Shown piece after piece: positions 33,571 through 42,661 of a stretch of DNA of 64,000 bases. Made by a program: the position numbers and the translations under genes. The stretch comes from Bacteroidota bacterium. GTDB taxonomy: Bacteria; Bacteroidota; Bacteroidia; Chitinophagales; Chitinophagaceae. Every line of letters begins with the position of its first letter. Position 1 is the first letter of the stretch. The notes beneath the pieces are model-generated. The model was given only the letters and a program-made list of their open reading frames with translations. It was not told the origin of the DNA and made no database searches. Location of the stretch: assembly GCA_016868585.1 (NCBI GenBank), contig VGGR01000001.1, positions 1 to 64,000 on the forward strand, written 5' to 3'.

Positions 33571-35371
33571 ATGGCGACTGCCTAAAGTAAGCAAGTAGTT
33601 TCTTTGCTTTTGAATTGCCGGCTACTTTCGCAATTTCTTCCAGCGTGGCTTGCTCCAGGTTTTTCACCGAACGAAAATGTTTAAGGAGTGCAGTGGTGGT
33701 TTGTGCACCGATACCGGGGATTTCCTGCAATTGATTTTTAAAGGTACCCTTACTTCGTTGTTGCCGATGGAAGCTGAGTCCAAACCGGTGTACTTCATCT
33801 CGGATACGACGGATCAAACGCAGGCTGGCGCCATTGTAGGGTAATTTTAAGGACTCTGTATCGCCTGCAAAAAAAAGTTCTTCTTCATTTTTTGCAAGCC
33901 CTACTAGTGTAAGGCTACCTTGTAACCCTAATTCGCAGATGGCTTCTTGTGCAGCATTGAGTTGTCCCTTGCCACCATCAATGATTACTAATTGGGGCAA
34001 TGGATTATTTGCTTCCTGTACTCTTTTATAATGACGATATACCGCTTCCTTCATACTCGCAAAGTCATTGATGCCCTCCACCGTTTTGATATTGAATTTT
34101 CGGTAGTCTTTCTTGCTGGGGACTCCATTTTTAAAACAGACCACGGCTGACACCGGAAAACTTCCTTGAAAATTTGAATTATCAAAACACTCGATATGCT
34201 GCGGGGGTTGGGGAAGTTGAAGATCTTGTTGCAGGTCAGCAATCAATTTTTCCCTGTCCTCAGGTGGCTGCGTTAACTGTAATCCTTGTCTGCGTTTTAG
34301 CTCAGCTATATAGTACTCAGCATTTTTAAGGGAGAGGTCCACCAGTTTTTTCTTATCGCCTGTTTTGGGAACTACAATGGCAACAGATGGATCGGGGTAG
34401 GGTACAGCAAATGGAGTAATTATTTCAGGTGCGGTACTCCCAAACTGTTCGCGAAGCCGATTGATGGCAAATGCCAGCATTTCTGCAGGTGTTTCCTCCA
34501 ATTGTTGCTCCAGTTCTACGGTGTGCGTTTGAATGATGGCACCTTTGCGGACCATCAGGTAGTTGACAAATACCTGTTGCCCCTGACTAATAGAAAAAAC
34601 ATCCAATGTGGGTGTTTTGACATTAGCCACAACGGAGCGAGACTGGTATTGCCGTAAAAATTCTATTTTCTTTTTTTGTTGTGCTGCTTTTTCAAAGGCA
34701 AGTGTGGTGGCCAGCGATTTCATTTCCATTTCCATCGCTTTGATCACCGAACCCAGATTGCCAAACAGCAAATCACGTACCTGATTTAATCCCTCCTGAT
34801 AGTTGGCCACTGATTGTAATCCTTCGCAGGGTCCTTTGCAATTGCCTAAATGATATTCCAGGCAAACCTTGTATTTTTTTTGTGCGATCTTTTTGGGAGA
34901 CAGATCCAGCGTACAGGTACGTAATGCTATGCTTTGACGAATAAAATTTAAGAGCTCTCTCACATGGTATACCGAGGTAAAAGGACCGAAATAAGTGGAG
35001 CCATCCTGAATTTTATAACGGGTTAAAAACACACGGGGGAACTCTTCTTTGCGAATTACAATAAATGGATAGCTTTTATCGTCCTTGAGCAAAATATTAA
35101 ACCGGGGTTTGAACTCTTTGATCAATGAATTCTCCAATAAAAAAGCATCTGCCTCTGAATTGACGATGGTGAATTCAATTTTTTCAATTCGTTTTACCAG
35201 TTCCTGTGTTTTTTGATTGATAACTTGTTTGGTAAAATAGGAACTGACCCGTTTACGAATATGTTTGGCCTTTCCCACATAGATCAACTGTCCCTGTACA
35301 TCAAAGTACTTATAGATGCCGGGTTGATCGGGGAGCGAGGGAACAATATGGCTAAACTGTGCCGGACTCAT
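33569..35371 (-). CDS. uvrC: Excinuclease ABC subunit C
   Basis: 600 residues. The GIY-YIG nuclease is N-terminal (DQPGIYKYF ... LIYVGKAKHIRKRVSSYF, residues about 15-50). The UVR helix is near 205-240. The RNase-H-like second nuclease spans roughly 370-540 (HIECFDNSNFQGS ... KGQLNAAQEA), and helix-hairpin-helix motifs sit at the end (IPGIGAQTTTALLKHF, residues about 555-570). It makes both incisions in nucleotide excision repair with UvrA/UvrB. Its start overlaps the preceding lipoprotein stop by four bases (ATGA). Confidence 0.97.
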   Translation of the reverse strand: MSPAQFSHIVPSLPDQPGIYKYFDVQGQLIYVGKAKHIRKRVSSYFTKQVINQKTQELVKRIEKIEFTIVNSEADAFLLENSLIKEFKPRFNILLKDDKSYPFIVIRKEEFPRVFLTRYKIQDGSTYFGPFTSVYHVRELLNFIRQSIALRTCTLDLSPKKIAQKKYKVCLEYHLGNCKGPCEGLQSVANYQEGLNQVRDLLFGNLGSVIKAMEMEMKSLATTLAFEKAAQQKKKIEFLRQYQSRSVVANVKTPTLDVFSISQGQQVFVNYLMVRKGAIIQTHTVELEQQLEETPAEMLAFAINRLREQFGSTAPEIITPFAVPYPDPSVAIVVPKTGDKKKLVDLSLKNAEYYIAELKRRQGLQLTQPPEDREKLIADLQQDLQLPQPPQHIECFDNSNFQGSFPVSAVVCFKNGVPSKKDYRKFNIKTVEGINDFASMKEAVYRHYKRVQEANNPLPQLVIIDGGKGQLNAAQEAICELGLQGSLTLVGLAKNEEELFFAGDTESLKLPYNGASLRLIRRIRDEVHRFGLSFHRQQRSKGTFKNQLQEIPGIGAQTTTALLKHFRSVKNLEQATLEEIAKVAGNSKAKKLLAYFRQSP

Positions 35372-35946
35372 GAGGAATGGTCGTTCCAGATCACTTTGTA
35401 GGTGATGATCAGTGGTTCCTTGCCTGGGGCTTGTGTGGTTTGTGTTACTTGAAAACTTCTGTCAAATAGCCATAGTAGCTCCACTTGCAACAGTCCGTCT
35501 CTGTTATGCTGCACTTTACTGGCCAGGATGGTAGTTACTTTATCGCCGGTGGCAGGATCTGGCCTGACCATTACTTCTTGTTTTTGCCAATCTTCTTCGT
35601 TGGGCTTGATGGGGGTGTAAGTAAGAATTACACGTTCCAGCAAAGGGTCGTATCGATTTTGTTCAGTAAACCGTTTTGCATTGGATGGGACGGACAGATC
35701 AAGGATTGATAAAAATTCAGCAGCTGCTTTTTTGAACGCTTCTCTTGGAATGTAAATGGTATCACTTGGCAAGGTGTCGGTTCCTTGAAATACATACTTT
35801 GTAATTGCATAGAGCGAACTGTCCACATCTGCCACCTGTTCCTGGATCAATGAGGGAATGGAAATGTATTTTTTTGAAGGAGTTGACTGGCAAGCGGTCA
35901 AAGCAAGAAAAAGAATGAATAAAACTCCTCTGGCCTTGCGTTTCAT
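35368..35946 (-). CDS. Predicted lipoprotein of unknown function
   Basis: 192 residues. Signal peptide with lipobox LTAC (Cys19). The mature part has no recognised domain; it holds short conserved-looking segments (DTIYIPREAFKKAAAEFL, LERVILTYTPIKPNEEDW) and mixed alpha/beta content. It lies just downstream of the beta-barrel protein gene (27 bp apart) and overlaps uvrC by four bases. A near-box (TACTTTTA) precedes the ATG on the minus strand. Many Bacteroidota have such orphan lipoproteins; a role with the sigma-factor module is only guessed from position. Confidence 0.75.
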   Translation of the reverse strand: MKRKARGVLFILFLALTACQSTPSKKYISIPSLIQEQVADVDSSLYAITKYVFQGTDTLPSDTIYIPREAFKKAAAEFLSILDLSVPSNAKRFTEQNRYDPLLERVILTYTPIKPNEEDWQKQEVMVRPDPATGDKVTTILASKVQHNRDGLLQVELLWLFDRSFQVTQTTQAPGKEPLIITYKVIWNDHSS

Positions 35947-35973
35947 GGTGTAAAAGTACGCTACCGGAACGGA

Positions 35974-37227
35974 TTACTTACCCAGCATCATCCCCAACTT
36001 CACCCCGAAATCATAGAGGTATTCGCTAACGGGGTACCCTTTTTTGAAGCTGGAGAATAATTGATATCGAACCTGTGGGCCTACTTTTAAATCAGTTTTA
36101 CCCACAGAGAATTTTGCATATGTCTCCAATCCTACATTGAGGTTCCATTTATTGATCAGATAGGGAACCTCAGCATAATTCTGATAATCCATGGAAATGA
36201 TATAGGAGCGGTTTCCAACCATATAGGTTGGTTGTATGGTGGAACTGAATCCCCAATGATTTTGTTTCTTTCCCAGGATTCGCCACTCTAAACCAACTGG
36301 TGCTGAGAGCGAATAGTAATAATTGCGCAACCAACTGGCCTTGTTCATAAATCCATTGCTTCTAAAGCTGGTAACCGTTGTAACCACTGTAGGTCCTCCC
36401 CAGGCATTGACCAAAGCAATTGTGGCCACTTCGGTAGGGTAATTAAATGCTTTGATATCATATTTGCTAACATTGAATTGCAAGCCTGCTATCAAATCAA
36501 GTTTTTTTCCTAAGGGATAAGTTCCCAACAATCCTAATTGCATTCCCAGATCAGGGCGATGTTTGATTACATTGTTCAGTTCAGTGGTAGCTGCCAATGG
36601 CGCCGCTGATAAGTTCATTCGGGCCTGTTCAATAAATTTCTGGTCTTCTTTTAAAGAGCGATAACTAACAGTAGGGGTGAAATGAAATTGCCAGCGAAAT
36701 CGCGGGCTATGCTTTTGACGTTGATAACCATTGGTGACACTCTCAATGGAAAGAGAATAAGTTGGTTCGTTGGTAGCAATGGTAGTTGTTGCTATGGAAG
36801 GTGCTGCATCTGCTACTGCTGGTATTTGATCACTTGTATTTTCCGGTGTTACAATGTTGGCTATGAGCGGTTCTATTTTATCAGCTGTAACTGGTGCAGT
36901 TTCAGTTTCAGCTTCATCTATAGCGGTAAGCACTTCGGCAAAGCCTGCGGTAGATCCTGGTAAGTTACTGGCTTTTACAATAGAGACTATTGATTCAACT
37001 TGGCCTGCGTTTCGGACGGAGTCGATGCTTCGCTCGCCTGCACCAAACCAAGTGATGCTACCTGTGGTGAATGCGAGTAATAAAATGGCAGTGAGTGGCC
37101 ATCTTTTTTTAGGGTGCAGACGTGCCTGTATGTTCTCCCATACGGAATCAGCAGGGTAAAGCCGATGGTTATCGGCATTCTCTTTTAGAAATTGTTCAAA
37201 TTCTCTATCGTTGTTAATCCCATCCAT
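35974..37227 (-). CDS. Single-TM protein with C-terminal outer-membrane-barrel-like domain, linked to ECF sigma factor
   Basis: 417 residues. Residues 1-40 are soluble and charged (MDGINNDREFEQFLKENADN, then YPADSVWENIQARLHPKKRW). A TM helix follows at about 42-62, then a Thr/Ala-rich linker (about 63-165). The last 250 residues resemble PorT-like/OmpW-type small barrels (FHFTPTVSYR, GLQFNVSKYD, VGPQVRYQLFSSFKKGYPV, YDFGVKLGMMLG). The start is 36 bp downstream of the sigma-factor stop. The N-terminus may bind the sigma factor as an anti-sigma element (inference). If both ends are membrane domains, it would reach from inner to outer membrane, which is unusual. Confidence 0.75.
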   Translation of the reverse strand: MDGINNDREFEQFLKENADNHRLYPADSVWENIQARLHPKKRWPLTAILLLAFTTGSITWFGAGERSIDSVRNAGQVESIVSIVKASNLPGSTAGFAEVLTAIDEAETETAPVTADKIEPLIANIVTPENTSDQIPAVADAAPSIATTTIATNEPTYSLSIESVTNGYQRQKHSPRFRWQFHFTPTVSYRSLKEDQKFIEQARMNLSAAPLAATTELNNVIKHRPDLGMQLGLLGTYPLGKKLDLIAGLQFNVSKYDIKAFNYPTEVATIALVNAWGGPTVVTTVTSFRSNGFMNKASWLRNYYYSLSAPVGLEWRILGKKQNHWGFSSTIQPTYMVGNRSYIISMDYQNYAEVPYLINKWNLNVGLETYAKFSVGKTDLKVGPQVRYQLFSSFKKGYPVSEYLYDFGVKLGMMLGK

Positions 37228-37262
37228 CTCTCAAACCTCACGTTATACGTAAGCAGTGTTAG

Positions 37263-37841
37263 TTAATGTTGTCCAATTGCCTGCAGCCAATCTGTTTGTT
37301 GTTTTGGTTGCAGTATGTTCTTTTTTATCAAAAGTTCTTCCAGCATCCCTTTTGCTCTGGTAAATTGACTCCGACTGGTGCTTTCCTCAATATCTAGTAG
37401 CTGTGCAATTTCACGATGGCTAAAGCCCTCAATGGCAAACAAGTTTAACACCGTTCTATAACCAATGGGTAAACTTCTTATGCAGTCTACGATTTGTTTT
37501 ACTTGTACTACCGCAGGTACTGTTTCCTCACGGATTGAAATAGTAGCGGCATGAATTAAGTCCACACTCTCGTTGAATTTTTTATTTTTCTTGAGCGTGT
37601 TGATACAAGTATGAACCATAATACGTCGGATCCAGCCTTCAAAAGAACCACGATTCTCAAAAGTGCGCAGTTGTGTAAAGACTTTAATAAAACCTTCCTG
37701 CAACATGTCTTCCGCATCTTCCCTGTTATGTGCATAGCGAAAACAAACGGCTAGCATTTTGGGGCTATGCGTATTGTAGAGTTCTCGCTGCGCAACTGGA
37801 TTGTTGCGTAGACAACCTTCTAAGATGACTTCCTCTGTCAT
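37263..37841 (-). CDS. ECF-type RNA polymerase sigma-70 factor
   Basis: 192 residues. Region 2 lies at about 20-90 (FRYAHNREDAEDMLQEGFIK, the core-binding helix, then RTFENRGSFEGWIRRIMVHT). Region 4 lies at about 125-180 (LPIGYRTVLNLFAIEGFSHR, EIAQLLDIEESTSRSQFTRA), a DNA-binding HTH for the -35 element. Region 1 and region 3 are absent, as expected in ECF factors. It lies between the TonB receptor gene upstream and the single-TM/barrel protein downstream. The ECF subgroup was not assigned. Confidence 0.93.
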   Translation of the reverse strand: MTEEVILEGCLRNNPVAQRELYNTHSPKMLAVCFRYAHNREDAEDMLQEGFIKVFTQLRTFENRGSFEGWIRRIMVHTCINTLKKNKKFNESVDLIHAATISIREETVPAVVQVKQIVDCIRSLPIGYRTVLNLFAIEGFSHREIAQLLDIEESTSRSQFTRAKGMLEELLIKKNILQPKQQTDWLQAIGQH

Positions 37842-37900
37842 AGGGGACGTTGGTAGTCTGAATGTAAGACATTTTAACGCAGAAATTGCTGCACCCCGTG

Positions 37901-40132
37901 TTAAAAATTAGCCCGGATGGCTACAAATAAATTACGGCCGGGGGCTGAAAAACCCGAGGCAAAATAGCGGTAGTTCCGGTCTAATATATTCTCCAACCCC
38001 ACCTGCAATTGCAGGTTTTTCTCCAGCTGATAGCTGGTTTTGAGATTCAGGGTGTACCAGGCAGGGGTTCCGTCCGGGGTGGCGTATTGCACATTGTCCT
38101 CTCCATCAAGGTTATAATCCTCTTTGCGCTTCCACCCATTAAATAACAGAAAAAATTCACCTTGCCAGGGCCCGTTATTATAAAGAAGGGCAGTTCGTCC
38201 AAAAACCGGAGGAATATGGTCCAACGGTTTTTGTGAACCGTCTGTTGCTTTAAATCGTCCATAGGTAAAACTTGAAGTGGACTCCCAGTTCAAACGTTTA
38301 TTGAGTTCCAGCACTGATTTGAAGCTAAATCCACGGATAAAGGCCCTTCTGGCATTCTGGTTGGCTATCACTTGTGCCGGTATTCCGTTGTATAGAAGCG
38401 AATCCTGTCCATTTAACGTAAAGGGGGCCATAACAATGGCATTTCGAAACAGCGTATAAAATCCAGTGAGTTCAATTGTCAGCACTTGGCTTTTATGCTG
38501 TAGCTGAAGATCCCCATTGTAGGTGTATTCGGGTTTGATAGCGGGGTTGGGTACTACCAGCCTTTGAAGGACTGTACTGCTTTCAAAGATGCGTGCGACG
38601 TCATCAATATTAGGCGCTCGAAAGCCTGATGCAATGTTGCTGCTGAGTCTTAATGATGATGAAGCGTTATAAATAATTCCAATATTTCCTGTTACTGAAG
38701 TTGTTTGTTGATCAATACGGACGAACGGAAAATTAAAAAAGCTGTTGTCTTTAATGGTAGACCGAAGTATTGTTTGTTGTAAACGCAAACCATCATTCAA
38801 TACCCATTTCCCCTTGTTAATTTTTAAAAGATGTTGTGCATATACACCCAATAGGTGCATTTCGTTATTTCCATTAGGGTAGCGACTGTCTAGCGGTGTA
38901 ACAATGCCTGTGAGGAGGTTGGTTCTGTCGGCTACAGAGCGCAAAAAATTAAATTGTCCGTCTGCACCTAGTATGAGTTCGTGGTTATTCCATTTTTCCC
39001 TGATATCAAAATTGAGTGCAGCAATCTTAATATGTTCTCTTCGGCTGTCAAACCTTGTATAATCTAAATATTCTCTTTGTTGTCGACTCTCCTTCACATC
39101 CTGATAACTGACAATAAAACGTAGCTCATCCGCGATTCTATTTTTTGTATTATTCCATTCGTAGGACGAAAGCCAGCGAGTTTGTGGTCCGTAGAACCAC
39201 TCCGCCCAGCGTAGGGTGTTGCCTACAACAGGAAAGGTTTTTCTGTCCTGTAATCGGTCATAGCGGGGAATATTGCTGGAGTTCGAGTGTTGAATAGTTA
39301 GGGTGTGCTGGTTATATTCATTTGGTTTAAATAGGAATTTTTGAAGTATATCCCATTGTTTATATCCTGAAAAACGTTGTACGCGGTCATCTACATTATT
39401 TACTATTTGATCTGCATTATTCCCTCGTTGAATGTATTGGGGTCTGCGACCAAAATCCGGGTACTTGGGTGGATAACGGGAGCCCATTTTCATATCACCA
39501 AAATTGCTATACGTAAGGGCTTGCAACCAGCTCCATTTTTTTCCACGTATCTCCTTGGCTAAATGAATCGTTCGCTCCCGGTTGGCCGTGCTGATACGGG
39601 TTAATGTGGTAGTGGCCGATTCTGTTTTTCCGGTGTTAGATACGCGGGGCTGTTTGGTGCGTAGATGCACAACGCCTCCCAACGCATCACTGCCATAGAG
39701 GGTGGACGTTGGTCCATATAGTACTTCTACGCGCTCCAGCATGTTTTGATCAACTGTGATAACATTTTGTAAGTGGCCAGCTCTGTAGATGGCATTGTTC
39801 ATTCGTATTCCGTCTACTACTAATAACACACGACTGGCTTCAAAACCACGAATTACCGGGCTGCTTCCTCCTTGTTGACTTTTCTGTACAAAGAGCGTGC
39901 CGGTACTGAATAACAGATCTCCGGTATTCTGTGCGTTGACCTGTGCAATCTTGCGAGCCGTGATTACATCAATTTGCTGTGCAATATTTTTTCTAGTCTC
40001 TTTGAATTTATTGGAATAGATAACAGCTTCCTCTAAGTTTAAAGAAGTGGTACTATCTGTTTTAGTCTGTGCAGCAAGCAACTGGCTAAATAATAATAGG
40101 GGAGCTAAAAAGAGTAGGGGAGTATGCTTCAT
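37901..40132 (-). CDS. TonB-dependent receptor, haem/haemoglobin type
   Basis: 743 residues. Signal peptide (about 1-21, ends LLAAQ), a plug domain (NLEEAVIYSNKFKETRKN, GDLLFSTGTLFVQKSQQGGS, VIRGFEASRVLLVVDGIRMN, ERVEVLYGPTSTLYGSDAL) and a 22-strand barrel ending in a terminal aromatic strand (FVAIRANF). The plug and barrel resemble HmuR/HmbR-like haem and haemoglobin receptors. It imports a ligand using TonB energy. The upstream haem-binding gene ends 17 bp before its start, which supports a haem substrate. No N-terminal sigma-regulator signalling domain is seen. Confidence 0.86.
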   Translation of the reverse strand: MKHTPLLFLAPLLLFSQLLAAQTKTDSTTSLNLEEAVIYSNKFKETRKNIAQQIDVITARKIAQVNAQNTGDLLFSTGTLFVQKSQQGGSSPVIRGFEASRVLLVVDGIRMNNAIYRAGHLQNVITVDQNMLERVEVLYGPTSTLYGSDALGGVVHLRTKQPRVSNTGKTESATTTLTRISTANRERTIHLAKEIRGKKWSWLQALTYSNFGDMKMGSRYPPKYPDFGRRPQYIQRGNNADQIVNNVDDRVQRFSGYKQWDILQKFLFKPNEYNQHTLTIQHSNSSNIPRYDRLQDRKTFPVVGNTLRWAEWFYGPQTRWLSSYEWNNTKNRIADELRFIVSYQDVKESRQQREYLDYTRFDSRREHIKIAALNFDIREKWNNHELILGADGQFNFLRSVADRTNLLTGIVTPLDSRYPNGNNEMHLLGVYAQHLLKINKGKWVLNDGLRLQQTILRSTIKDNSFFNFPFVRIDQQTTSVTGNIGIIYNASSSLRLSSNIASGFRAPNIDDVARIFESSTVLQRLVVPNPAIKPEYTYNGDLQLQHKSQVLTIELTGFYTLFRNAIVMAPFTLNGQDSLLYNGIPAQVIANQNARRAFIRGFSFKSVLELNKRLNWESTSSFTYGRFKATDGSQKPLDHIPPVFGRTALLYNNGPWQGEFFLLFNGWKRKEDYNLDGEDNVQYATPDGTPAWYTLNLKTSYQLEKNLQLQVGLENILDRNYRYFASGFSAPGRNLFVAIRANF

Positions 40133-40149
40133 GGTGGTGCGTGAAAGCG

Positions 40150-40644
40150 CTATTTCGATTTTTTCACCAAGCTGTCCATTGGATATTGGGCTTCCATATT
40201 TTTCATAACGGATTGTGCCCAGTCTGTAATTACTACGCGTTCTTCATAAGTTAAACGGGTATCAGTATGTATCCAGGTATAGGAGGGGAGTGGCATTTCT
40301 TCTTCCTTCACCATTTCTATGGTCTCTTCCATTTTATGGTATTGGTAACGAAGAGAGCGCTGCGTGTATTGGTCAAAATTCAATTGCTTCTTTCCATCTT
40401 TTACATGATCTGCTAACCACCAGGCTAAGGGTTGGATGGAGGCATACCAGGGATAGCGGGTATTATTACTATGACAGTCCATACATGCTTTATCTAAAAT
40501 CGATTTTACATTGGCCGGCACCTCATGTTTTGTGCCTATATAATTTGCTTGAGGTCCGACTGCTTGATTAGGAGTGGGTTTAATAAATTGAATAATTACT
40601 AGTGCACCAAGGGCAACCCATCCTATTACTTGAAGTTTTTTCAT
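40150..40644 (-). CDS. Haem-binding domain protein (single c-type haem motif)
   Basis: 164 residues. An N-terminal hydrophobic anchor (about 7-22, VIGWVALGALVIIQFI) is followed by a CxxCH haem site in DKACMDCHSNNTRYPW. The conserved continuation (YASIQPLAWWLADHVKDGKK, LNFDQYTQRS) matches the haem-binding domain family (Haem_bd). It is probably periplasmic and anchored in the inner membrane. It lies directly upstream of the TonB receptor, 7 bp after gpmI. It could act in haem uptake, electron transfer or sensing. Confidence 0.85.
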   Translation of the reverse strand: MKKLQVIGWVALGALVIIQFIKPTPNQAVGPQANYIGTKHEVPANVKSILDKACMDCHSNNTRYPWYASIQPLAWWLADHVKDGKKQLNFDQYTQRSLRYQYHKMEETIEMVKEEEMPLPSYTWIHTDTRLTYEERVVITDWAQSVMKNMEAQYPMDSLVKKSK

Positions 40645-40651
40645 TGCATTA

Positions 40652-42178
40652 TCAATTAGTTAATATCTTTCCTGTCATCTCTGCAGGTATAGTAAGTTGC
40701 ATACGATCCAAAATAGTAGGGGCCACATCTCCCAGCTTTCCAGGCTGGAGTACGGGCTTCCAATTATTATCAATCACAAATAAAGGAACCCGGTTTAAGG
40801 TGTGCGCCGTATTGGGTGTTCCGTCTTCATTGATCAAATAATCTGAATTGCCATGATCGGCTGTCAGAAAAATAGTATATCCTTTTTCCAAACCGGCCCT
40901 TACTACCTGTGCTACGCAGGCATCAACCGTTTCGGCAGCTTTGATAGCGGCCTCCCACACACCGGTATGACCAACCATATCTGCATTGGCATAGTTCAGG
41001 CAAATAAAATCAGGTGGATTATTTTCTATTTCAGTTATAATCGCTGTGGTTACGGCTGCGGCGCTCATCTCGGGTTGTAAATCATAGGTGGCAACCTTTG
41101 GTGAAGGGGTTAAGATCCTGCGTTCGCCCTCAAATGGTTTTTCTCTGCCGCCACTGAAAAAGAAACTGACGTGTGGGTATTTCTCTGTTTCAGCAATACG
41201 AATTTGTGTACAGTTGTTTTTCTCCAAGACCTCACCCAAGGTGTTATTCAGGTTGTCATTTTCAAAGATCACTTGCACGTTTTCAAATGTCTTATCGTAC
41301 TCGGTCATGGTGGCATAGTGCAGTGGCAAGCACTTCATGTTATACTTGGGAAAATCGCATTGTGTCAAGGCCTGCGTAATTTCACGGCAACGGTCTGTTC
41401 TGAAATTAAAACAGATCACCACATCGTTTTCAGCTATGGTAGCAATAGGGTTGTTGGCGGTATCGGTGAGAATGGTTGGTTGAATAAATTCGTCCGTAAT
41501 ATTTTGCGCGTAACTTTTCTCAATGGCCTTCGTGGCCTCTAGCGCAAATTGTCCCTTTCCACTCACCAGCGCATCGTAGGCTAACTTTACCCGTTCCCAT
41601 CGATCATCCCGATCCATGGCATAGTACCTGCCACAAATAGTGGCTAATTGGCCGGTGTGATTTTCCAGATACGTTTGTAAATCTTTTATAAGTCCTAACC
41701 CGCTTTTGGGATCGCAATCTCTCCCATCGGTGAAGGCATGTACAAAAACCTGGGTTAAACCTGCGCTTTGACAGCAATCAATAATGGTTTTGAGATGGTT
41801 CAAATGAGAATGTACTCCGCCATCACTAACCAACCCGATAAGGTGTAAAGCTTTACCGCTGCGCTTAGCCTGTTGTATGCTTGCCTGCAGAACCGGATTT
41901 TTTTGAAAGGACCCATCCCGTATGGCAAGATTGATTCGTTGTAATTCCTGATACACTATTCTGCCCGCACCCAGATTTAAATGGCCAACTTCTGAATTCC
42001 CCATTTGTCCTTCAGGCAGGCCTACGGACTCGCCGCAGGTTACGAGGGTGGTGTTTGGATAATTGTGATATAAAGAATCGGTAAATGGCGTATCAGCTGC
42101 AAGAATGGCATCCGAGGAAGGGACCTGCCCGATACCCCAGCCATCCATGATCATCAACATTGTTTTTTGCTGCGCCAT
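40652..42178 (-). CDS. gpmI: 2,3-bisphosphoglycerate-independent phosphoglycerate mutase
   Basis: 508 residues from the ATG at 42178 (MAQQKTMLMIMDGWG); an in-frame ATG 15 codons upstream gives an extra tail not seen in the family. MDGWG is the first metal site, GNSEVGHLNLGAG holds the phosphorylated Ser, VFVHAFTDGRDCDP and ICGRYYAMDRDDRWER mark the substrate domain, and LTADHGNSD is the second Mn site. It interconverts 3- and 2-phosphoglycerate in glycolysis. It starts the run toward the haem genes, which is an unusual neighbour pairing. Confidence 0.95.
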   Translation of the reverse strand: MAQQKTMLMIMDGWGIGQVPSSDAILAADTPFTDSLYHNYPNTTLVTCGESVGLPEGQMGNSEVGHLNLGAGRIVYQELQRINLAIRDGSFQKNPVLQASIQQAKRSGKALHLIGLVSDGGVHSHLNHLKTIIDCCQSAGLTQVFVHAFTDGRDCDPKSGLGLIKDLQTYLENHTGQLATICGRYYAMDRDDRWERVKLAYDALVSGKGQFALEATKAIEKSYAQNITDEFIQPTILTDTANNPIATIAENDVVICFNFRTDRCREITQALTQCDFPKYNMKCLPLHYATMTEYDKTFENVQVIFENDNLNNTLGEVLEKNNCTQIRIAETEKYPHVSFFFSGGREKPFEGERRILTPSPKVATYDLQPEMSAAAVTTAIITEIENNPPDFICLNYANADMVGHTGVWEAAIKAAETVDACVAQVVRAGLEKGYTIFLTADHGNSDYLINEDGTPNTAHTLNRVPLFVIDNNWKPVLQPGKLGDVAPTILDRMQLTIPAEMTGKILTN

Positions 42179-42244
42179 GGTTAAGAATTGTGGCGGTAAA
42201 TTTACGTCCAAATCTTGGCCCATTTTTTTTATACCTTAGACAAA

Positions 42245-42652
42245 ATGAAAAAACAGCTACTATTTTTTCCCGCACTGGGATTGATACTTTTTGCTTTTTT
42301 GGGTCTGGGGGCTATGCACAACAGACAGGATGCCTTAGAGGCCGTGTTGACTGCGTTGAAAACAGGCAATGCAACTAAGCTCGCACTTCGTTTTGAGGAA
42401 ACCATTGTATTGACATTGCCCGAACAAACCGGAACCGCTACCCGCTTACAGGGACAGAACCAATTGGCGAGTTTTTTTTCGCAGCATCCTGTGAGCGCTT
42501 TTGAATTAAAGCATAAGGGAAAGTCGCCTGCGGGATCCTATGCTATTGGCACCCTCAAAACACAGCAGACGGACTACCGGGTAAATATATTTCTTAGAGG
42601 AAAGGGCGGAAAAGAACTGATACGCGAATTACGCATTCAAACCATGGATTAA
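42245..42652 (+). CDS. DUF4783 family exported protein
   Basis: 135 residues from the ATG at 42245. A signal peptide/hydrophobic start (MKKQLLFFPALGLILFAFLG, cut near residue 23) precedes a small alpha+beta (NTF2-like) domain: ALEAVLTALKTGNATKLALR, NQLASFFSQHPVSAFELKH, GSYAIGTLKTQQTDYRVNIF. DUF4783 proteins occur in Bacteroidota next to nadC, as here, with 9 bp between the two. Function is unknown. The link to NAD synthesis is only positional. Confidence 0.78.
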   Translation: MKKQLLFFPALGLILFAFLGLGAMHNRQDALEAVLTALKTGNATKLALRFEETIVLTLPEQTGTATRLQGQNQLASFFSQHPVSAFELKHKGKSPAGSYAIGTLKTQQTDYRVNIFLRGKGGKELIRELRIQTMD

Positions 42653-42661
42653 CCAAGGATC

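Noticed and set aside
37842-37900. Possible haem- or metal-responsive RNA element between the TonB receptor and the sigma gene.
   Set aside because: The gap is only 59 bp with no stable hairpin or known riboswitch sequence. Nothing beyond simple spacing is visible.
42179-42223. Upstream ATG of gpmI adding 15 residues.
   Set aside because: The extra residues do not fit the family's N-terminus, which begins a few residues before the DGWG metal motif. The ATG at 42178 is preferred.
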